From Bacteroidales bacterium (GTDB taxonomy: Bacteria > Bacteroidota > Bacteroidia > Bacteroidales > UBA932): a DNA stretch of 64,000 nucleotides. A program made the position numbers and the translations under genes. Location of the stretch: positions 45,369 through 109,368 of the forward strand of contig JAFZQO010000017.1 of the NCBI GenBank assembly GCA_017620335.1, read 5' to 3'. Position 1 is the first letter of the stretch. Each line of letters begins with the position of its first letter. Shown here one piece after another: positions 32,265 through 42,142 of the stretch. The notes under the pieces were generated by a model. The model was not told the origin of the DNA, made no database searches, and worked only from the letters and a program-made list of their open reading frames with translations.

Positions 32265-35258
32265 ATGAAAAAAGCAAAACTGTTCTTAAGCTCTTTGTTC
32301 CTGCTCCTCGCAGTGGCGGCTTCCGCACAGAACGTCACGGTCCGGGGTACAGTCAAGGACGCTTCAACTGGAGAGGCCATTCCTTTCGCCGCCATCCAGG
32401 TCAAGGGCACGAGCACGGGTAACGCCACCGACATCAACGGTGCTTACTCGATCACCGTTCCGTCCAGCGCTACGCTTGTCTTCTCCTCCGTCGGTTACCT
32501 CACCACCGAGGTCGCTGTTGCAGGACGCAGCACCGTAGACGTACAGCTGGAGCCCGATTCCGAGGCACTGGAGAACGCCATCGTCGTGGGTTACGGTTCC
32601 GCCAGGAAGGTGGGTAACCTCGTCGGTTCCGTCACCACGGTCCGTTCGGACATCGTCAAGAATGCACCTTCGGCATCGGCCCTCGACCAGCTGCAGGGTC
32701 AGGTCGCAGGTCTTTCGGTCCTCACCACCGGCGGTATGGCCGGTAACAACGCGACTTCGATGCGCCTCCACGGTATCGGTTCGCTCGACGCTTCCTCCAC
32801 GCCCCTCTACATCATCGACGGCGTGCCTTCATCGAGCTACACCATCCAGTCGCTGAACCCTAACGACATCCTCACCGTCTCGGTCCTCAAGGATGCTTCG
32901 TCCACCTCCATCTACGGATCCCGTGCGGCTAACGGCGTCGTCTACATCACCACCAGGAGTGGTGCGTACAACTCCGACGCACACATCACCGTCCGTTCCC
33001 AGTACGGTATCTCGACCCTGGCCAGCAAGGCCATCTACGAGAACGTCATGACCGGCGACGAACTCCGCGACTTCTGGATCAGGGCCGGTATCTACACCCC
33101 CGCACAGATCCAGTCCAACTACCTGAACAACGGCTACACCTATAACACCGAGTGGTACAAGTTCTACCAGAACCTCAACACCCCTCAGTACCAGAACGAC
33201 GTCACCGTCGAGGGCGGCGGACAGAAGGTCGCTTACGTCATCAGTGCCTCCCAGTTCCACCAGCAGGGTACCGCCATCGGCAACTACTATGACAGGTATA
33301 CCGTCAGGACCAACCTCCAGGGTCATCCCAAGAACTGGCTCAAGCTCGGTATCAACCTCAACCTCACCTTGGACGAGCAGGAGGGCAACCAGTACTGGAG
33401 CACCTACAACCTCAACGGTGGTCTGTCCTACCTCCAGAACCCTATGTATCCTGCAAAGGACGAGAATGGCGAACTCTATTATCCGAAGTTCCCCAACGGT
33501 ATGAACAACCCCAACGTTCTCCTCGAGTCCTATCCCCGCATCAACAACAACTACGTGCTCAACGGCGGCGCCTTCGTCGAGATCGAGCCCATCAAGAACC
33601 TCAAGATCCGCTCGCAGATCGGTACCGACTCGCGTCTCACCCTCTACGATCAGAGGAACAACGTTTCCAGCCCCATCGTCACCTCGGGTGCACACTCCAA
33701 GAGCAGCACCGTCAGGAGCAACAACACCCTCACCAACACCATCGAGTATTCGATGAACTTCAACGGCGACCACGATGTGACCGTTCTTGCAGGTCATGAG
33801 GGCATCAGCAACCATTCCGAAGGCCTCTCCGCATCCTCAAGCGGCCAGACCGAGCAGCGACTCTTCCGTCTCCAGGATGGTAAGCAGTCGACGTATTCCA
33901 TCTCCAACTCCCTGTCCGAGAGCAAGTTCAACTCCTTCTTCGGCCACGTTGACTACAGCTATCAGGGCAAGTACAACATCGATCTCGCTGTCCGCGACGA
34001 TGCTTCGTCCCGTTTCGGTAAGAACGTCCGTCACGCCCAGTTCTGGTCCGCAGGTGCCAAGTGGAACGCCCGCAAGGAGCGTTTCGTCCAGAACACCCCC
34101 TGGCTCGACGACCTGTCCCTGAAGGCCAGTTACGGTACCCAGGGTAACGCCTCCATCGGTGACTACACCCACCTCGGTCTCATCGGTTCCTCCACCGCTT
34201 ATGCAGAGGACCCGAACTCCTGGGTCATCTCGCAGCCGGCCAACAAGGACCTCACATGGGAGAAGCAGAGCCTCCTCACCCTCGGTGTCAACACCCGCGT
34301 GTTCAACAGGATCAACCTCGAAGTCGAGTGGTACTATCGTAAGACCACCGACATGCTCCTTGACGTTCCTTATCCTTACACTTCCGGATTCAGCAGCGTG
34401 ACCGCCAACGTCGGCGGACTCAGCAATACCGGTGTGGACGTCACCCTCGGTATCGACATCTTCAGGAAGAACGACGCATATCTCCGCACGAACTTCGTGT
34501 TCAACTACAATAAGCAGAAGGTCACCGAACTCTTCGACGCCGCTTGGGACGAAGACCTCCAGCGCTACCGCTGGGAGATGCCTTCCTACGGTATGGCATA
34601 CGTCCAGGGTCTCCCGATCATGTTCTACGCCCCTATCTATGCAGGTGTCGACCCTGCTGACGGAGCCCCCATGTGGTACCTCCCCGGCGACGACCCGGAT
34701 GTCCCCACCAAGGATCTCAGCAGGACTACCAAGACCTTCGACGAGGATGCCCTCATCCAGAACACCGGCTTCACCTATGATGCCCCCATCAACGGCGGTT
34801 TCGGTATCGAAGGCGGATGGAAAGTCTTCTCCCTGCGCGCCGACTTCTCGTACGTGCTTGGCAAGACCCTCCTCAACAACGATATGTACTTCTATGCGAA
34901 CCCTGCGAACTTCGCCGGTTACAACACCTACCGCGGAGTCTCCGACTTCTGGACGCCCGAGCACACCGACGCCAAGTATCCTGACTGGTCCAAGGGTTAT
35001 ATCCTCCAGTTCGACACCCACCTCTATGAGAACGCCTCGTTCCTCCGTCTGAAGAACCTCCAGTTCGGTGTCGAGCTTCCCAACAGGTGGATGGAGTCCT
35101 CCAAGCTGTTCAACAAGGTCAAGTTCACCTTCACGGGCCGCAACCTCCTCACCTTCACCAAGTTCACCGGTATCGACCCCGAGGTTGACTCCAACCTCTC
35201 CATGGGTATCGTCGGTAACTCCAAGCAGTTCCTCTTCGGTGTTGAACTCGGCTTCTAA
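32265..35258 (+). CDS. SusC/RagA-family TonB-dependent outer membrane transporter (pair 1)
   Basis: A 997-residue transporter. It has a Sec signal ending ASAQN at about 22, a CarboxypepD-regulatory-like domain (TVRGTVKDASTGEAIPFAAI) to about residue 100, a TonB plug (AIVVGYGSARK through ANGVVYITTRSG, about 105-225), and a 22-strand-type barrel ending in an aromatic residue (LFGVELGF). SusC proteins import ligands captured by the SusD lipoprotein, powered by TonB. Pair 1 is followed by a Calx-beta-like lipoprotein and a terminator at 37697, so it forms a three-gene unit. No glycan-degrading enzyme or sigma/anti-sigma pair flanks it, so the substrate cannot be named; peptides are a possibility given the nearby proteases. 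Confidence 0.95.
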   Translation: MKKAKLFLSSLFLLLAVAASAQNVTVRGTVKDASTGEAIPFAAIQVKGTSTGNATDINGAYSITVPSSATLVFSSVGYLTTEVAVAGRSTVDVQLEPDSEALENAIVVGYGSARKVGNLVGSVTTVRSDIVKNAPSASALDQLQGQVAGLSVLTTGGMAGNNATSMRLHGIGSLDASSTPLYIIDGVPSSSYTIQSLNPNDILTVSVLKDASSTSIYGSRAANGVVYITTRSGAYNSDAHITVRSQYGISTLASKAIYENVMTGDELRDFWIRAGIYTPAQIQSNYLNNGYTYNTEWYKFYQNLNTPQYQNDVTVEGGGQKVAYVISASQFHQQGTAIGNYYDRYTVRTNLQGHPKNWLKLGINLNLTLDEQEGNQYWSTYNLNGGLSYLQNPMYPAKDENGELYYPKFPNGMNNPNVLLESYPRINNNYVLNGGAFVEIEPIKNLKIRSQIGTDSRLTLYDQRNNVSSPIVTSGAHSKSSTVRSNNTLTNTIEYSMNFNGDHDVTVLAGHEGISNHSEGLSASSSGQTEQRLFRLQDGKQSTYSISNSLSESKFNSFFGHVDYSYQGKYNIDLAVRDDASSRFGKNVRHAQFWSAGAKWNARKERFVQNTPWLDDLSLKASYGTQGNASIGDYTHLGLIGSSTAYAEDPNSWVISQPANKDLTWEKQSLLTLGVNTRVFNRINLEVEWYYRKTTDMLLDVPYPYTSGFSSVTANVGGLSNTGVDVTLGIDIFRKNDAYLRTNFVFNYNKQKVTELFDAAWDEDLQRYRWEMPSYGMAYVQGLPIMFYAPIYAGVDPADGAPMWYLPGDDPDVPTKDLSRTTKTFDEDALIQNTGFTYDAPINGGFGIEGGWKVFSLRADFSYVLGKTLLNNDMYFYANPANFAGYNTYRGVSDFWTPEHTDAKYPDWSKGYILQFDTHLYENASFLRLKNLQFGVELPNRWMESSKLFNKVKFTFTGRNLLTFTKFTGIDPEVDSNLSMGIVGNSKQFLFGVELGF

Positions 35259-35285
35259 TCGAGAACGATCAAAGGATTGTTAAAT

Positions 35286-36809
35286 ATGATGAATATGAAA
35301 AGAAATATTATAAGATTGTTCGCGGCAGCCGCATCGCTTACGGTGCTCATCTCCTGCAATCTGGACCTCTACCCCATCAGCGCTATCGCCCTTGAGGAAG
35401 ATGCCGCCCTCATTCAGAACGCCACCAACCTTTCCGCCATCGAGAACGGAATCCTCTCGTCATACCGCTCCCTCCAGAACGGTGACAACATGATCGTCGA
35501 GGATCTCATGTTCAATGCTTTCAACGCCACCGTCGACTTCGGAAACAACTATGGTGCAGTCCATAAGACCGACTACAACTTCACTTCTTCCGACTATGAC
35601 GTGGAAGACTTCTGGAGCAGCCACTACACGGCCATCAAGAACTTCAACATCGCCATCGCCAACACGGCTGAGGACAAGGTCGGCGAGGACATCGCCGCCG
35701 CCGCCAAGCTCGTCCAGGGTGAGGCCTACTTCTTCCGCGCCGCCGCTTACCTCCAGCTGGTCCGCCACTTCGCAAAGGCATACTCCTCCAGCGCATCTTC
35801 CGACCCCGGAGTTCCGCTCGTGCTCGTCTACGACCAGAACGAACTTCCCGCAAGGGCTTCCGTGGCAGAGGTTTACGCTTCCATCAAGTCTGACCTTGAC
35901 CAGGCCGCTTCCATCCTCGGAAACGTTGCCGGTTCCGCCGGTGCACAGAAACCCACCATCGACGCCATCAACGCGCTCTATGCCCGTTACTATCTGGACA
36001 TCGCCGACTACAGCAACGCCGCCGCCTATGCCCACAGGGTGATCGATTCCGGCAAGTACAAACTGGCCGCCACTGCAGATGACATGGAGAAGGTCTATGT
36101 GTACGACAACAAGATGGAGTCCATCTACCAGTGCTTCATCAACATGTCCGAGTTCACCGGCAACACCGTGACCTGCTTCACCCTCGAGAACACCGACAGC
36201 AAGTACACCAACATCTTCCGTCCGTATTATATCCCCAGCCAGACCCTCATCGGGCTCTATGAGGCCGATGACCTCCGTCTCGCCACCTGGTATGACAACA
36301 AGACCGCGGTCCTCCTGTCCGGTAACTACTTCAACGTTCCCGACGCTCCCAGTTTCTACTGCTTCGTCAAGTTCCGCGGCAACTGGGACCTCACCACTTC
36401 GACAGTCGTCCTCAACGGCCGTACTGCTCCGAAGCCCTTCAAGATCGCCGAGCAGTATCTCATCGCCGCCGAGGCCGAATTCAAGGCCGGCAATGCCAAT
36501 GCCGCCACGGCTGACCTGAACGCCCTTCAGGCCGCCCGCGGCGCCAGCCAGACCAGCGCTTCGATGGAGAACATCCAGAACGAGTGGTTCAAGGAGACCG
36601 TCGGAGAAGGACTCCGCCTCAGCTGCCTCAAGAGATGGGGAACCGGCTTCAGCGGCCGTCCCTGCCAGCCTACCGCCGAGAATGTCGTCCAGCAGGGCGA
36701 TGCCTTCCTCGGAAAGGTCTTCTCGAACACCGACTACCATTTCCAGTGGCCCATTCCCGCCCACGAAATGAACATCAACAAGAATCTCGTGCAGAACGAA
36801 GGCTTTTAA
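35286..36809 (+). CDS. SusD/RagB-family nutrient-binding lipoprotein (pair 1)
   Basis: Starts are possible at 35286, 35289 or 35295; 35286 is given because AGGA lies 9 bp upstream, but the ATG at 35295 (MKRNIIRLF) gives the most compact signal. The lipobox LISC is followed by NLDLYPIS. The remaining sequence has the SusD tetratricopeptide-like helices (ATAKLVQGEAYFFRAAAY-type segment at about 150) and the C-terminal motif of the family (EWFKETVGEGLRLSCLKRWG). It sits on the cell surface as the lid of the SusC barrel. It begins 27 bp after the susC stop. Confidence 0.94.
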   Translation: MMNMKRNIIRLFAAAASLTVLISCNLDLYPISAIALEEDAALIQNATNLSAIENGILSSYRSLQNGDNMIVEDLMFNAFNATVDFGNNYGAVHKTDYNFTSSDYDVEDFWSSHYTAIKNFNIAIANTAEDKVGEDIAAAAKLVQGEAYFFRAAAYLQLVRHFAKAYSSSASSDPGVPLVLVYDQNELPARASVAEVYASIKSDLDQAASILGNVAGSAGAQKPTIDAINALYARYYLDIADYSNAAAYAHRVIDSGKYKLAATADDMEKVYVYDNKMESIYQCFINMSEFTGNTVTCFTLENTDSKYTNIFRPYYIPSQTLIGLYEADDLRLATWYDNKTAVLLSGNYFNVPDAPSFYCFVKFRGNWDLTTSTVVLNGRTAPKPFKIAEQYLIAAEAEFKAGNANAATADLNALQAARGASQTSASMENIQNEWFKETVGEGLRLSCLKRWGTGFSGRPCQPTAENVVQQGDAFLGKVFSNTDYHFQWPIPAHEMNINKNLVQNEGF

Positions 36810-36832
36810 TCAACAATTAAAGGAAGTATAAA

Positions 36833-37678
36833 ATGAAAAATACTATAAAAGTTCTTGCAATTGCACTCCTTGCTGCCGGACTCGTCTCCTGCGTTGACAA
36901 GCCCGAGTTCACCAAAGTGCCTTACGTCACCATGTACAGGACTTCTGCCTCTGTAGCCGAGTCGGCTGCAGGCACCACATACAACATTCCTGTAAAACTT
37001 TACAACACGACCGAGGGCACCAGTGTCTCCTATTCCATCAGCGGCACTGCCAAGAACGGAGTCGACTATACCCTGGCGGACCAGAGCGGCGTGCTCAACT
37101 TCCCTGCCGGAACCGACTCCCTCGCCATCCCTGTGAGAGTGACCGGACAGCCCGGTGTCTTCACCGGCAGCGTCAACATGAGGGTCACCCTCGAGAGCGC
37201 GACCAACGGCGTCAACCTCGGAAACTTCAAGAGTTTCAACCTGACGATCTCCGACAAGGACCTCCACGTGGACTGGAAGTATCTGGAAGGTAAGTGGAAG
37301 GCCCAGGACTATGACAACGGTCAGAAAGACGGTGGCGTCTATGAGGTCACCATCACCAAGGTCAACGACACTACGCTCGAACTCTACAATCTGTGGGGCG
37401 GAGAAGAGACCATCACCGGCACCGTCGCCTTCGATGCAACCGCTACCAGCGCCACGATATCCTTCGCAGACCGTCAGGTCGTCATGGACGCCAGCGCCTA
37501 TGGCTACGGCAACCTCATCCTCCTCGGCCAGAGCGGCGGCCAGTGGGCCTATGCTCCCGCCATCGCGACCGTCTCTGCCGATGGATTCGTCCTCGGTCCC
37601 TGGAACCTGCTCATAACTGCGGGAGACTACTCCGGCTACCTTTATGGCAATTCCTACACCACTGAGTTTACGAAATAA
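36833..37678 (+). CDS. surface lipoprotein with Calx-beta-like domain (SusE-like position)
   Basis: A 281-residue protein with a lipoprotein signal (LLAAGLVSC, Cys20). Residues 25-145 form an Ig-like beta domain with the Calx-beta pattern (GVDYTL, SGVLNFPAGTDSLAIPVRV). The C-terminal 140 residues are beta-rich and end GNSYTTEFTK, with no recognised fold. As the third gene after susC and susD, before a terminator, it takes the place of a SusE-type surface ligand-binding lipoprotein. The ligand is unknown and no catalytic motif is seen. Confidence 0.75.
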   Translation: MKNTIKVLAIALLAAGLVSCVDKPEFTKVPYVTMYRTSASVAESAAGTTYNIPVKLYNTTEGTSVSYSISGTAKNGVDYTLADQSGVLNFPAGTDSLAIPVRVTGQPGVFTGSVNMRVTLESATNGVNLGNFKSFNLTISDKDLHVDWKYLEGKWKAQDYDNGQKDGGVYEVTITKVNDTTLELYNLWGGEETITGTVAFDATATSATISFADRQVVMDASAYGYGNLILLGQSGGQWAYAPAIATVSADGFVLGPWNLLITAGDYSGYLYGNSYTTEFTK

Positions 37679-37696
37679 GGTCAACATTTATTCAAT

Positions 37697-37728
37697 GAGC
37701 CCGTCTATGTCCGGACGGGCTCATTTTT
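37697..37728 (+). terminator. rho-independent terminator after SusCD pair 1
   Basis: A perfect 9-bp stem, GAGCCCGTC (37697-37705) with GACGGGCTC (37714-37722), followed by ATTTTTCT. It lies 19 bp past the lipoprotein stop. Confidence 0.9.
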
Positions 37729-37741
37729 CTTGCTGATGAAC

Positions 37742-38464
37742 ATGAAAAAGACCATAACCATCCTCGCCATACTGTTTGCATCATACCTGACGGCAGGTGC
37801 ACAGCAAGCCATCGGACAGAAAGACGACTGGGCACATCCCTACGTGCCCCGTGAGACGTGGCCCTTCCTCTACGAAGAATTCACGGAAGGCACCACCAGG
37901 ACGAGGTCCGGTGAGCTGTTGTCGGGGGAGTCATTCAACATCACCGCCACCGACAACAAACTCCTCTTCATCAAGGACGACACGATAATGCTTGCGGACA
38001 TGAACTCTATCTATACTGTAAAGATAGGAGACGACGTCTACGTGAACGTCATGGGCCGTCTGTACAAGGTGCTGTCCGAACTCGACAAAGGGCTTGTCCT
38101 GATGCAGGAGTCGCTGGACGAGGACAAACTCAACAAGGTGGACATAGGTTATGGAGTGTCCTCCGCGGCCGGTTCGGCCCAGGGTCTCCAGGTCTCGCTC
38201 GACGGCCGTTTCAACTTCGTGAACAGGCCTGTCCAGCTGACCCGGCACGACAAGGATTCGGGGCTCGAGTTACCGATGAAGGAAACGTTGTACTTATATG
38301 TCAACAACACCCTCATCCCCGCCACACAGCACACCGTGACCACTTGGCCCGGAGTGGACAAGAAGGAAGCCAACGCCTTCATCAAGCAGGAGAAAATCAA
38401 ATGGAAACAGACCGAGTCGCTGGAAAAGGTCATAATTTTCCTCGACAGTCAAATTAACAAATAG
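37742..38464 (+). CDS. secreted protein of unknown function
   Basis: About 240 residues. The ATG at 37742 (MKKTITILAILFAS) starts a clean Sec signal ending AGAQQ; an ATG at 37736 is an alternative. The mature part begins with a Trp/Pro-rich stretch (WAHPYVPRETWPFLYEEF). It has a beta-rich middle part with repeated D-x-I/V elements, and ends in a Lys-rich helix (WKQTESLEKVIIFLDSQINK). I do not recognise a domain. It lies between the pair-1 terminator and the subtilase gene (48-bp gap) on the same strand, so it is probably cotranscribed with the subtilase and PorV-like gene. Confidence 0.7.
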   Translation: MKKTITILAILFASYLTAGAQQAIGQKDDWAHPYVPRETWPFLYEEFTEGTTRTRSGELLSGESFNITATDNKLLFIKDDTIMLADMNSIYTVKIGDDVYVNVMGRLYKVLSELDKGLVLMQESLDEDKLNKVDIGYGVSSAAGSAQGLQVSLDGRFNFVNRPVQLTRHDKDSGLELPMKETLYLYVNNTLIPATQHTVTTWPGVDKKEANAFIKQEKIKWKQTESLEKVIIFLDSQINK

Positions 38465-38512
38465 GCCCCCGTTCCCCGGAATGTCGCGCTGATACGCCAA
38501 AAGCGAAACGTT

Positions 38513-41158
38513 ATGATGAAGAAGACATCTTGGGCATTGATCCCCATTGCCTCGCTACTGCTTTTTTCGTGTACCAGGGACATCGGGCAGCCCGTCGATC
38601 CCCCTCAGGAGACGGCGGACGCGCAGAAGCAGGAAAACCTCTCCTCGGCGAACCTCTATGTCGACGAGGAGACGGCAGTCCTGCTTGACGCGTCCCTTGG
38701 CCCTGTCACCAAGTCCGGCCTTCTGGGCGGATTCTTCGACGAGTTGGGCGTAGTGACGGTGGAGAGGCTCTTCCCCGACACCGGGGAGTTCGACGAGAGG
38801 CACAGGGCTGCCGGCCTCCACAGATGGTACAGGATCAAATACGATCCGTCCGTCCCGGTCACCAAGGCCGGGGACGCCGCCGCGCTTTCCGCAGGGATCA
38901 GGGTTTTCGAAGTCGACAGGCCTATAAAGCTTTACGACGAGCTGCCGTTCGACGATCCCCTGCTCCCCGAACAGTGGCAGTATTACAACGACGGCTCCGG
39001 GGCCGCCTGGAAGGAAGGGGTCGACTTGAACGTCCTGCCGGTCTGGAAGGACTACACCACCGGAAGAAGTGCCGTCGTAGTGGGCGTCATCGACACCGGC
39101 GTGGACTATGCCCACGAGGATCTGGCCGGTGTCGTCAACAGGACGGACAGTTGGAATTTCTGTGAATACAGCGCCCGCATCGTGCCCCAGGACCACGGGA
39201 CCCACGTAGCAGGCATAATCGGCGCCATAAACAACAACGGCATAGGCGTTTCCGGACTCGCCGGAGGCGATGCCAAGGCCGGCATCAAAGGCGTGACGAT
39301 CATCTCCTGCCAGATATTTCAGGACGAAAAGATAGGTGGCGACGCCGCCCGCGCCCTCGTCTGGGCGGCGGACCACGGCGCGGTGATCGCCAACAACAGT
39401 TGGGGTTACGACTACGAAAACGACGACGGCACGTACGACACGGTCTCCGCGAAGGAGGACCACGAGTTCTTCGAGCAGCCCAACGAGGGTGATTTCAAGC
39501 ACTCGATGAAGGATGCCATCGACTATTTCAACAAATATGCAGGCATCGACGAGAATGGCAACCAGACCGGCCCCATGGCGGGCGGTGCAGCATTCTTCTC
39601 TGCAGGCAATGATGGCTGGGAATACGGCGCTCCTGGCTGCTATCCCGGAGCCATAGCCGTAGGTTCCTACGGGCCTCAAGGCACCAAGGCCTACTATTCC
39701 AATTTCGGCACGAAGGCCGATGACTGGGTGGACATAGCCGCACCCGGCGGCGATTACCGTCAGGCACAAGTACTGAGCACGGTCACCGGCAATTCCTACG
39801 CCGCGAAGCAGGGTACTTCCATGGCCTGCCCGATGGCCTCGGGAGTCGCCGCGCTCGTCGTTTCCGCTATCGGAGGTCCCGGATTCACCCGTGGAATGCT
39901 CGTCGAGAAGATGCTCGGCGCGGAGAATCCCAAACTCAACATCACGACGGCCAGGATAGGCATTCCCCTCGACGCCCTGGGAGCGGTCACCTACGGAGCC
40001 GATCCCGAAATCCCGGCGGATGTCACTACGCTGAAAGCTTCGGCACAATCCAACACGATCACGGCCACCTGGGACGTCACCGAGTCTGCTAACAAGGTGA
40101 CGGCATTCGCCTACAGGCTTTTCTACGGGACCGACAGGGACGCCGTCGTGGCGGCGACCGCCACCAATCCCGGTGATGGCGTGTCCTCCATCGTGGTGGA
40201 GACCGGCATGGCCGAAACGGGAGAAACCCTGACCGCCAGCGTTAACGCCGACTTCGAAAAGACTTATTTCCTGAAAGTGACCGGTTACGACTACGGGCTC
40301 AACTATTCCGGCAACTCCAACATAGTCAGCGTGAAGACCCCGGTCAACAACGCTCCGGTCGTCGAATGCTCCACGGACATCTCAAACCTCGTCCTCAGGG
40401 CATCGCAGACGCTTACCCTCAACTTCACCGTGGAGGACCCTGACGGGCACGACGTCACCGTGACGTACGAGGCCGGCTCGAAGGCGGAGGATTTCAACAC
40501 TACGTCGCTTGGCTATTCCCTCAAGATAAGCGCCCCGGAGACCGATCCCGGGACATATGAGGGCAGGCTTACAGCCACGGACTCCTACGGCAAGGCTTCG
40601 ACCTTGGACATCCGTTACAAAGTTCTGGAGAATACTGCTCCAGAGAGTACCGGCACGGTCCCGAACATACTGATTCCGGTATTGAACGAGACCAGGACCA
40701 TTTCCCTGTCCGACTATTTCAAGGACAGCGACGGTGACGAACTGACGTTCGCGTTCCAGAACAGCGCCCAGTCCGTCGTACACATCACGGGAGGCACCGA
40801 CGATACCGCATATCTGACTTCCATGGGATATGGTCTCGCCACCATCACCATCACGGCGGCGGATGCGAAGAACGCCACCGCAACGCAGAGTTTCAAGGTG
40901 CTGGTCAGGGACGGTTCGCGTCCAGTGGACCTGTTCCCCAACCCCGTGAAGACAACGCTGACCGTTCTGCCCGGAGACTCGGGCGAGGTCACGTACAGGC
41001 TCAGCAACAAGGCCGGCGCTGTCGTACGCTCAGGCAAGGCCGCCCTCTCTCCTTTCGATCCCCTGTCACTGGACATGGGCGACCTGGCTGCAGGCACGTA
41101 TTACCTTTACCTTAAGGGAGCCGGGCTTGATGACACCTACACCATAGTCAAGATCTGA
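38513..41158 (+). CDS. subtilisin-family (S8) protease with type IX secretion C-terminal domain
   Basis: An 881-residue exported protease. The N-terminus has a lipobox-like LLLFSC (Cys20), and residues 21-150 look like a propeptide. The S8 catalytic triad is Asp194 (VGVIDTGVDYAHE), His228 (DHGTHVAGI) and Ser436 (GTSMACPMASG), with oxyanion Asn366 (SAGND). Beyond residue 500 come a fibronectin-III-like domain and two cadherin/Ig-like domains. The last 80 residues (DLFPNPVKTTLTV through LAAGTYYLYLK to TIVKI) form a type A sorting domain of the type IX secretion system. It should be delivered to the cell surface. The gene right after it, 5 bp away, encodes a PorV-like protein, consistent with that route. 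Confidence 0.92.
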   Translation: MMKKTSWALIPIASLLLFSCTRDIGQPVDPPQETADAQKQENLSSANLYVDEETAVLLDASLGPVTKSGLLGGFFDELGVVTVERLFPDTGEFDERHRAAGLHRWYRIKYDPSVPVTKAGDAAALSAGIRVFEVDRPIKLYDELPFDDPLLPEQWQYYNDGSGAAWKEGVDLNVLPVWKDYTTGRSAVVVGVIDTGVDYAHEDLAGVVNRTDSWNFCEYSARIVPQDHGTHVAGIIGAINNNGIGVSGLAGGDAKAGIKGVTIISCQIFQDEKIGGDAARALVWAADHGAVIANNSWGYDYENDDGTYDTVSAKEDHEFFEQPNEGDFKHSMKDAIDYFNKYAGIDENGNQTGPMAGGAAFFSAGNDGWEYGAPGCYPGAIAVGSYGPQGTKAYYSNFGTKADDWVDIAAPGGDYRQAQVLSTVTGNSYAAKQGTSMACPMASGVAALVVSAIGGPGFTRGMLVEKMLGAENPKLNITTARIGIPLDALGAVTYGADPEIPADVTTLKASAQSNTITATWDVTESANKVTAFAYRLFYGTDRDAVVAATATNPGDGVSSIVVETGMAETGETLTASVNADFEKTYFLKVTGYDYGLNYSGNSNIVSVKTPVNNAPVVECSTDISNLVLRASQTLTLNFTVEDPDGHDVTVTYEAGSKAEDFNTTSLGYSLKISAPETDPGTYEGRLTATDSYGKASTLDIRYKVLENTAPESTGTVPNILIPVLNETRTISLSDYFKDSDGDELTFAFQNSAQSVVHITGGTDDTAYLTSMGYGLATITITAADAKNATATQSFKVLVRDGSRPVDLFPNPVKTTLTVLPGDSGEVTYRLSNKAGAVVRSGKAALSPFDPLSLDMGDLAAGTYYLYLKGAGLDDTYTIVKI

Positions 41159-41163
41159 CAAGC

Positions 41164-42015
41164 ATGAAACGACTGGTTATCTGCATATTGGCCGGGCTCG
41201 CGGCGGTCGGCGCAGCGCGGGCGCAGAGCGCCCCGGCGCTGCTCGTGCCCGGTGACGCCCGGACCCTTTCGCTCGGCATGACAAAGGCCCCGCCGGGCTC
41301 TTTCGAGACTGTCAGGACCGCTGTTACGGGAGGCCTATGGGCTCCCGGAAGCGCATCGAACACCTATCTCGGCGCGGATGTCGCGCTGAAGCTGTCGCCT
41401 GGCTTCACCCTTTTCGTCGACGGAAGATATTTCCGCGACAAACCTTATGACATCACCAATGCGCAGGGCTCAGTTTCGGGAACTTACACCCCTGCCGACA
41501 TGTTCTTCTCGCTGGGAGGCTCGTTCAACGTCTCGGAAGCTCTCGCACTGAGGCTGGACGGCCGCGTGATCTCATCCTCCATAGCTCCCTCGGCCAAGGC
41601 CACGGGGTTCTGCGGGGACCTCTCGGCCATCTACGGCGGGGACGGTTTCCAGGCCTCCCTGGCCGTCAGGAACCTTGGACCAGGCCTCGACTACGGCGGC
41701 GGCTCCAACCCCCTCCCCTCCCTCGTCTCGCTAGCCGGGGCATACTCCCCCATGGCAGCGCTGACGCTGAACCTTGAAGCGGATTATCTCTTCAGCGGCG
41801 CGCTGATGGCGGGCCTGGGCGTCGAATACGGCATCGCGGACATCGCCTTCCTGCGCGCAGGATTCCACTACGGAGACGCCGCAAAGGCCCTTCCGTCATA
41901 TGTTTCCCTCGGTCTCGGCCTGGAGTTTACCGGGATTACGTTCGACCTGGCCTACCTTACCGCCTCGGAAACCCTTGGCAATACAGTCATGGTCGGGTTG
42001 GGGTATTCCTTCTGA
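41164..42015 (+). CDS. PorV/PorQ-like outer membrane protein
   Basis: A 283-residue protein with a signal peptide (ends ARAQS) and then a FadL/UPF0164-like beta barrel: opening ALLVPGDARTLSLGMT, alternating hydrophobic strands, and an aromatic C-terminus (VMVGLGYSF). PorV and PorQ belong to this fold and shuttle type IX cargo to the sortase or anchor lipopolysaccharide. Assignment rests on fold-like pattern, length and position directly after a type IX cargo gene; other FadL-like porins cannot be excluded. It ends a transcription unit marked by the terminator at 42051. Confidence 0.68.
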   Translation: MKRLVICILAGLAAVGAARAQSAPALLVPGDARTLSLGMTKAPPGSFETVRTAVTGGLWAPGSASNTYLGADVALKLSPGFTLFVDGRYFRDKPYDITNAQGSVSGTYTPADMFFSLGGSFNVSEALALRLDGRVISSSIAPSAKATGFCGDLSAIYGGDGFQASLAVRNLGPGLDYGGGSNPLPSLVSLAGAYSPMAALTLNLEADYLFSGALMAGLGVEYGIADIAFLRAGFHYGDAAKALPSYVSLGLGLEFTGITFDLAYLTASETLGNTVMVGLGYSF

Positions 42016-42050
42016 CAGCGTTTCTCCTGTTATTCACCAGGACCCATATT

Positions 42051-42084
42051 CCGGAGAGAATCGAGCGGTTTTCTCCGGTTTTTT
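42051..42084 (+). terminator. rho-independent terminator after the PorV-like gene
   Basis: The stem CCGGAGA (42051-42057) with TCTCCGG (42072-42078) is followed by six T. A TATATTCG at 42088-42095 just behind could be a weak -7 box for the next susC gene. Confidence 0.85.
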
Positions 42085-42142
42085 GTTTATATTCGCAACC
42101 TAAAACGATTAAACTCTTTTTGATCACTTTTAACCAGTACTT

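Noticed and set aside
33837-35021. 394-codon open frame on the minus strand
   Set aside because: It is antisense to susC of pair 1; no start signal or domain.
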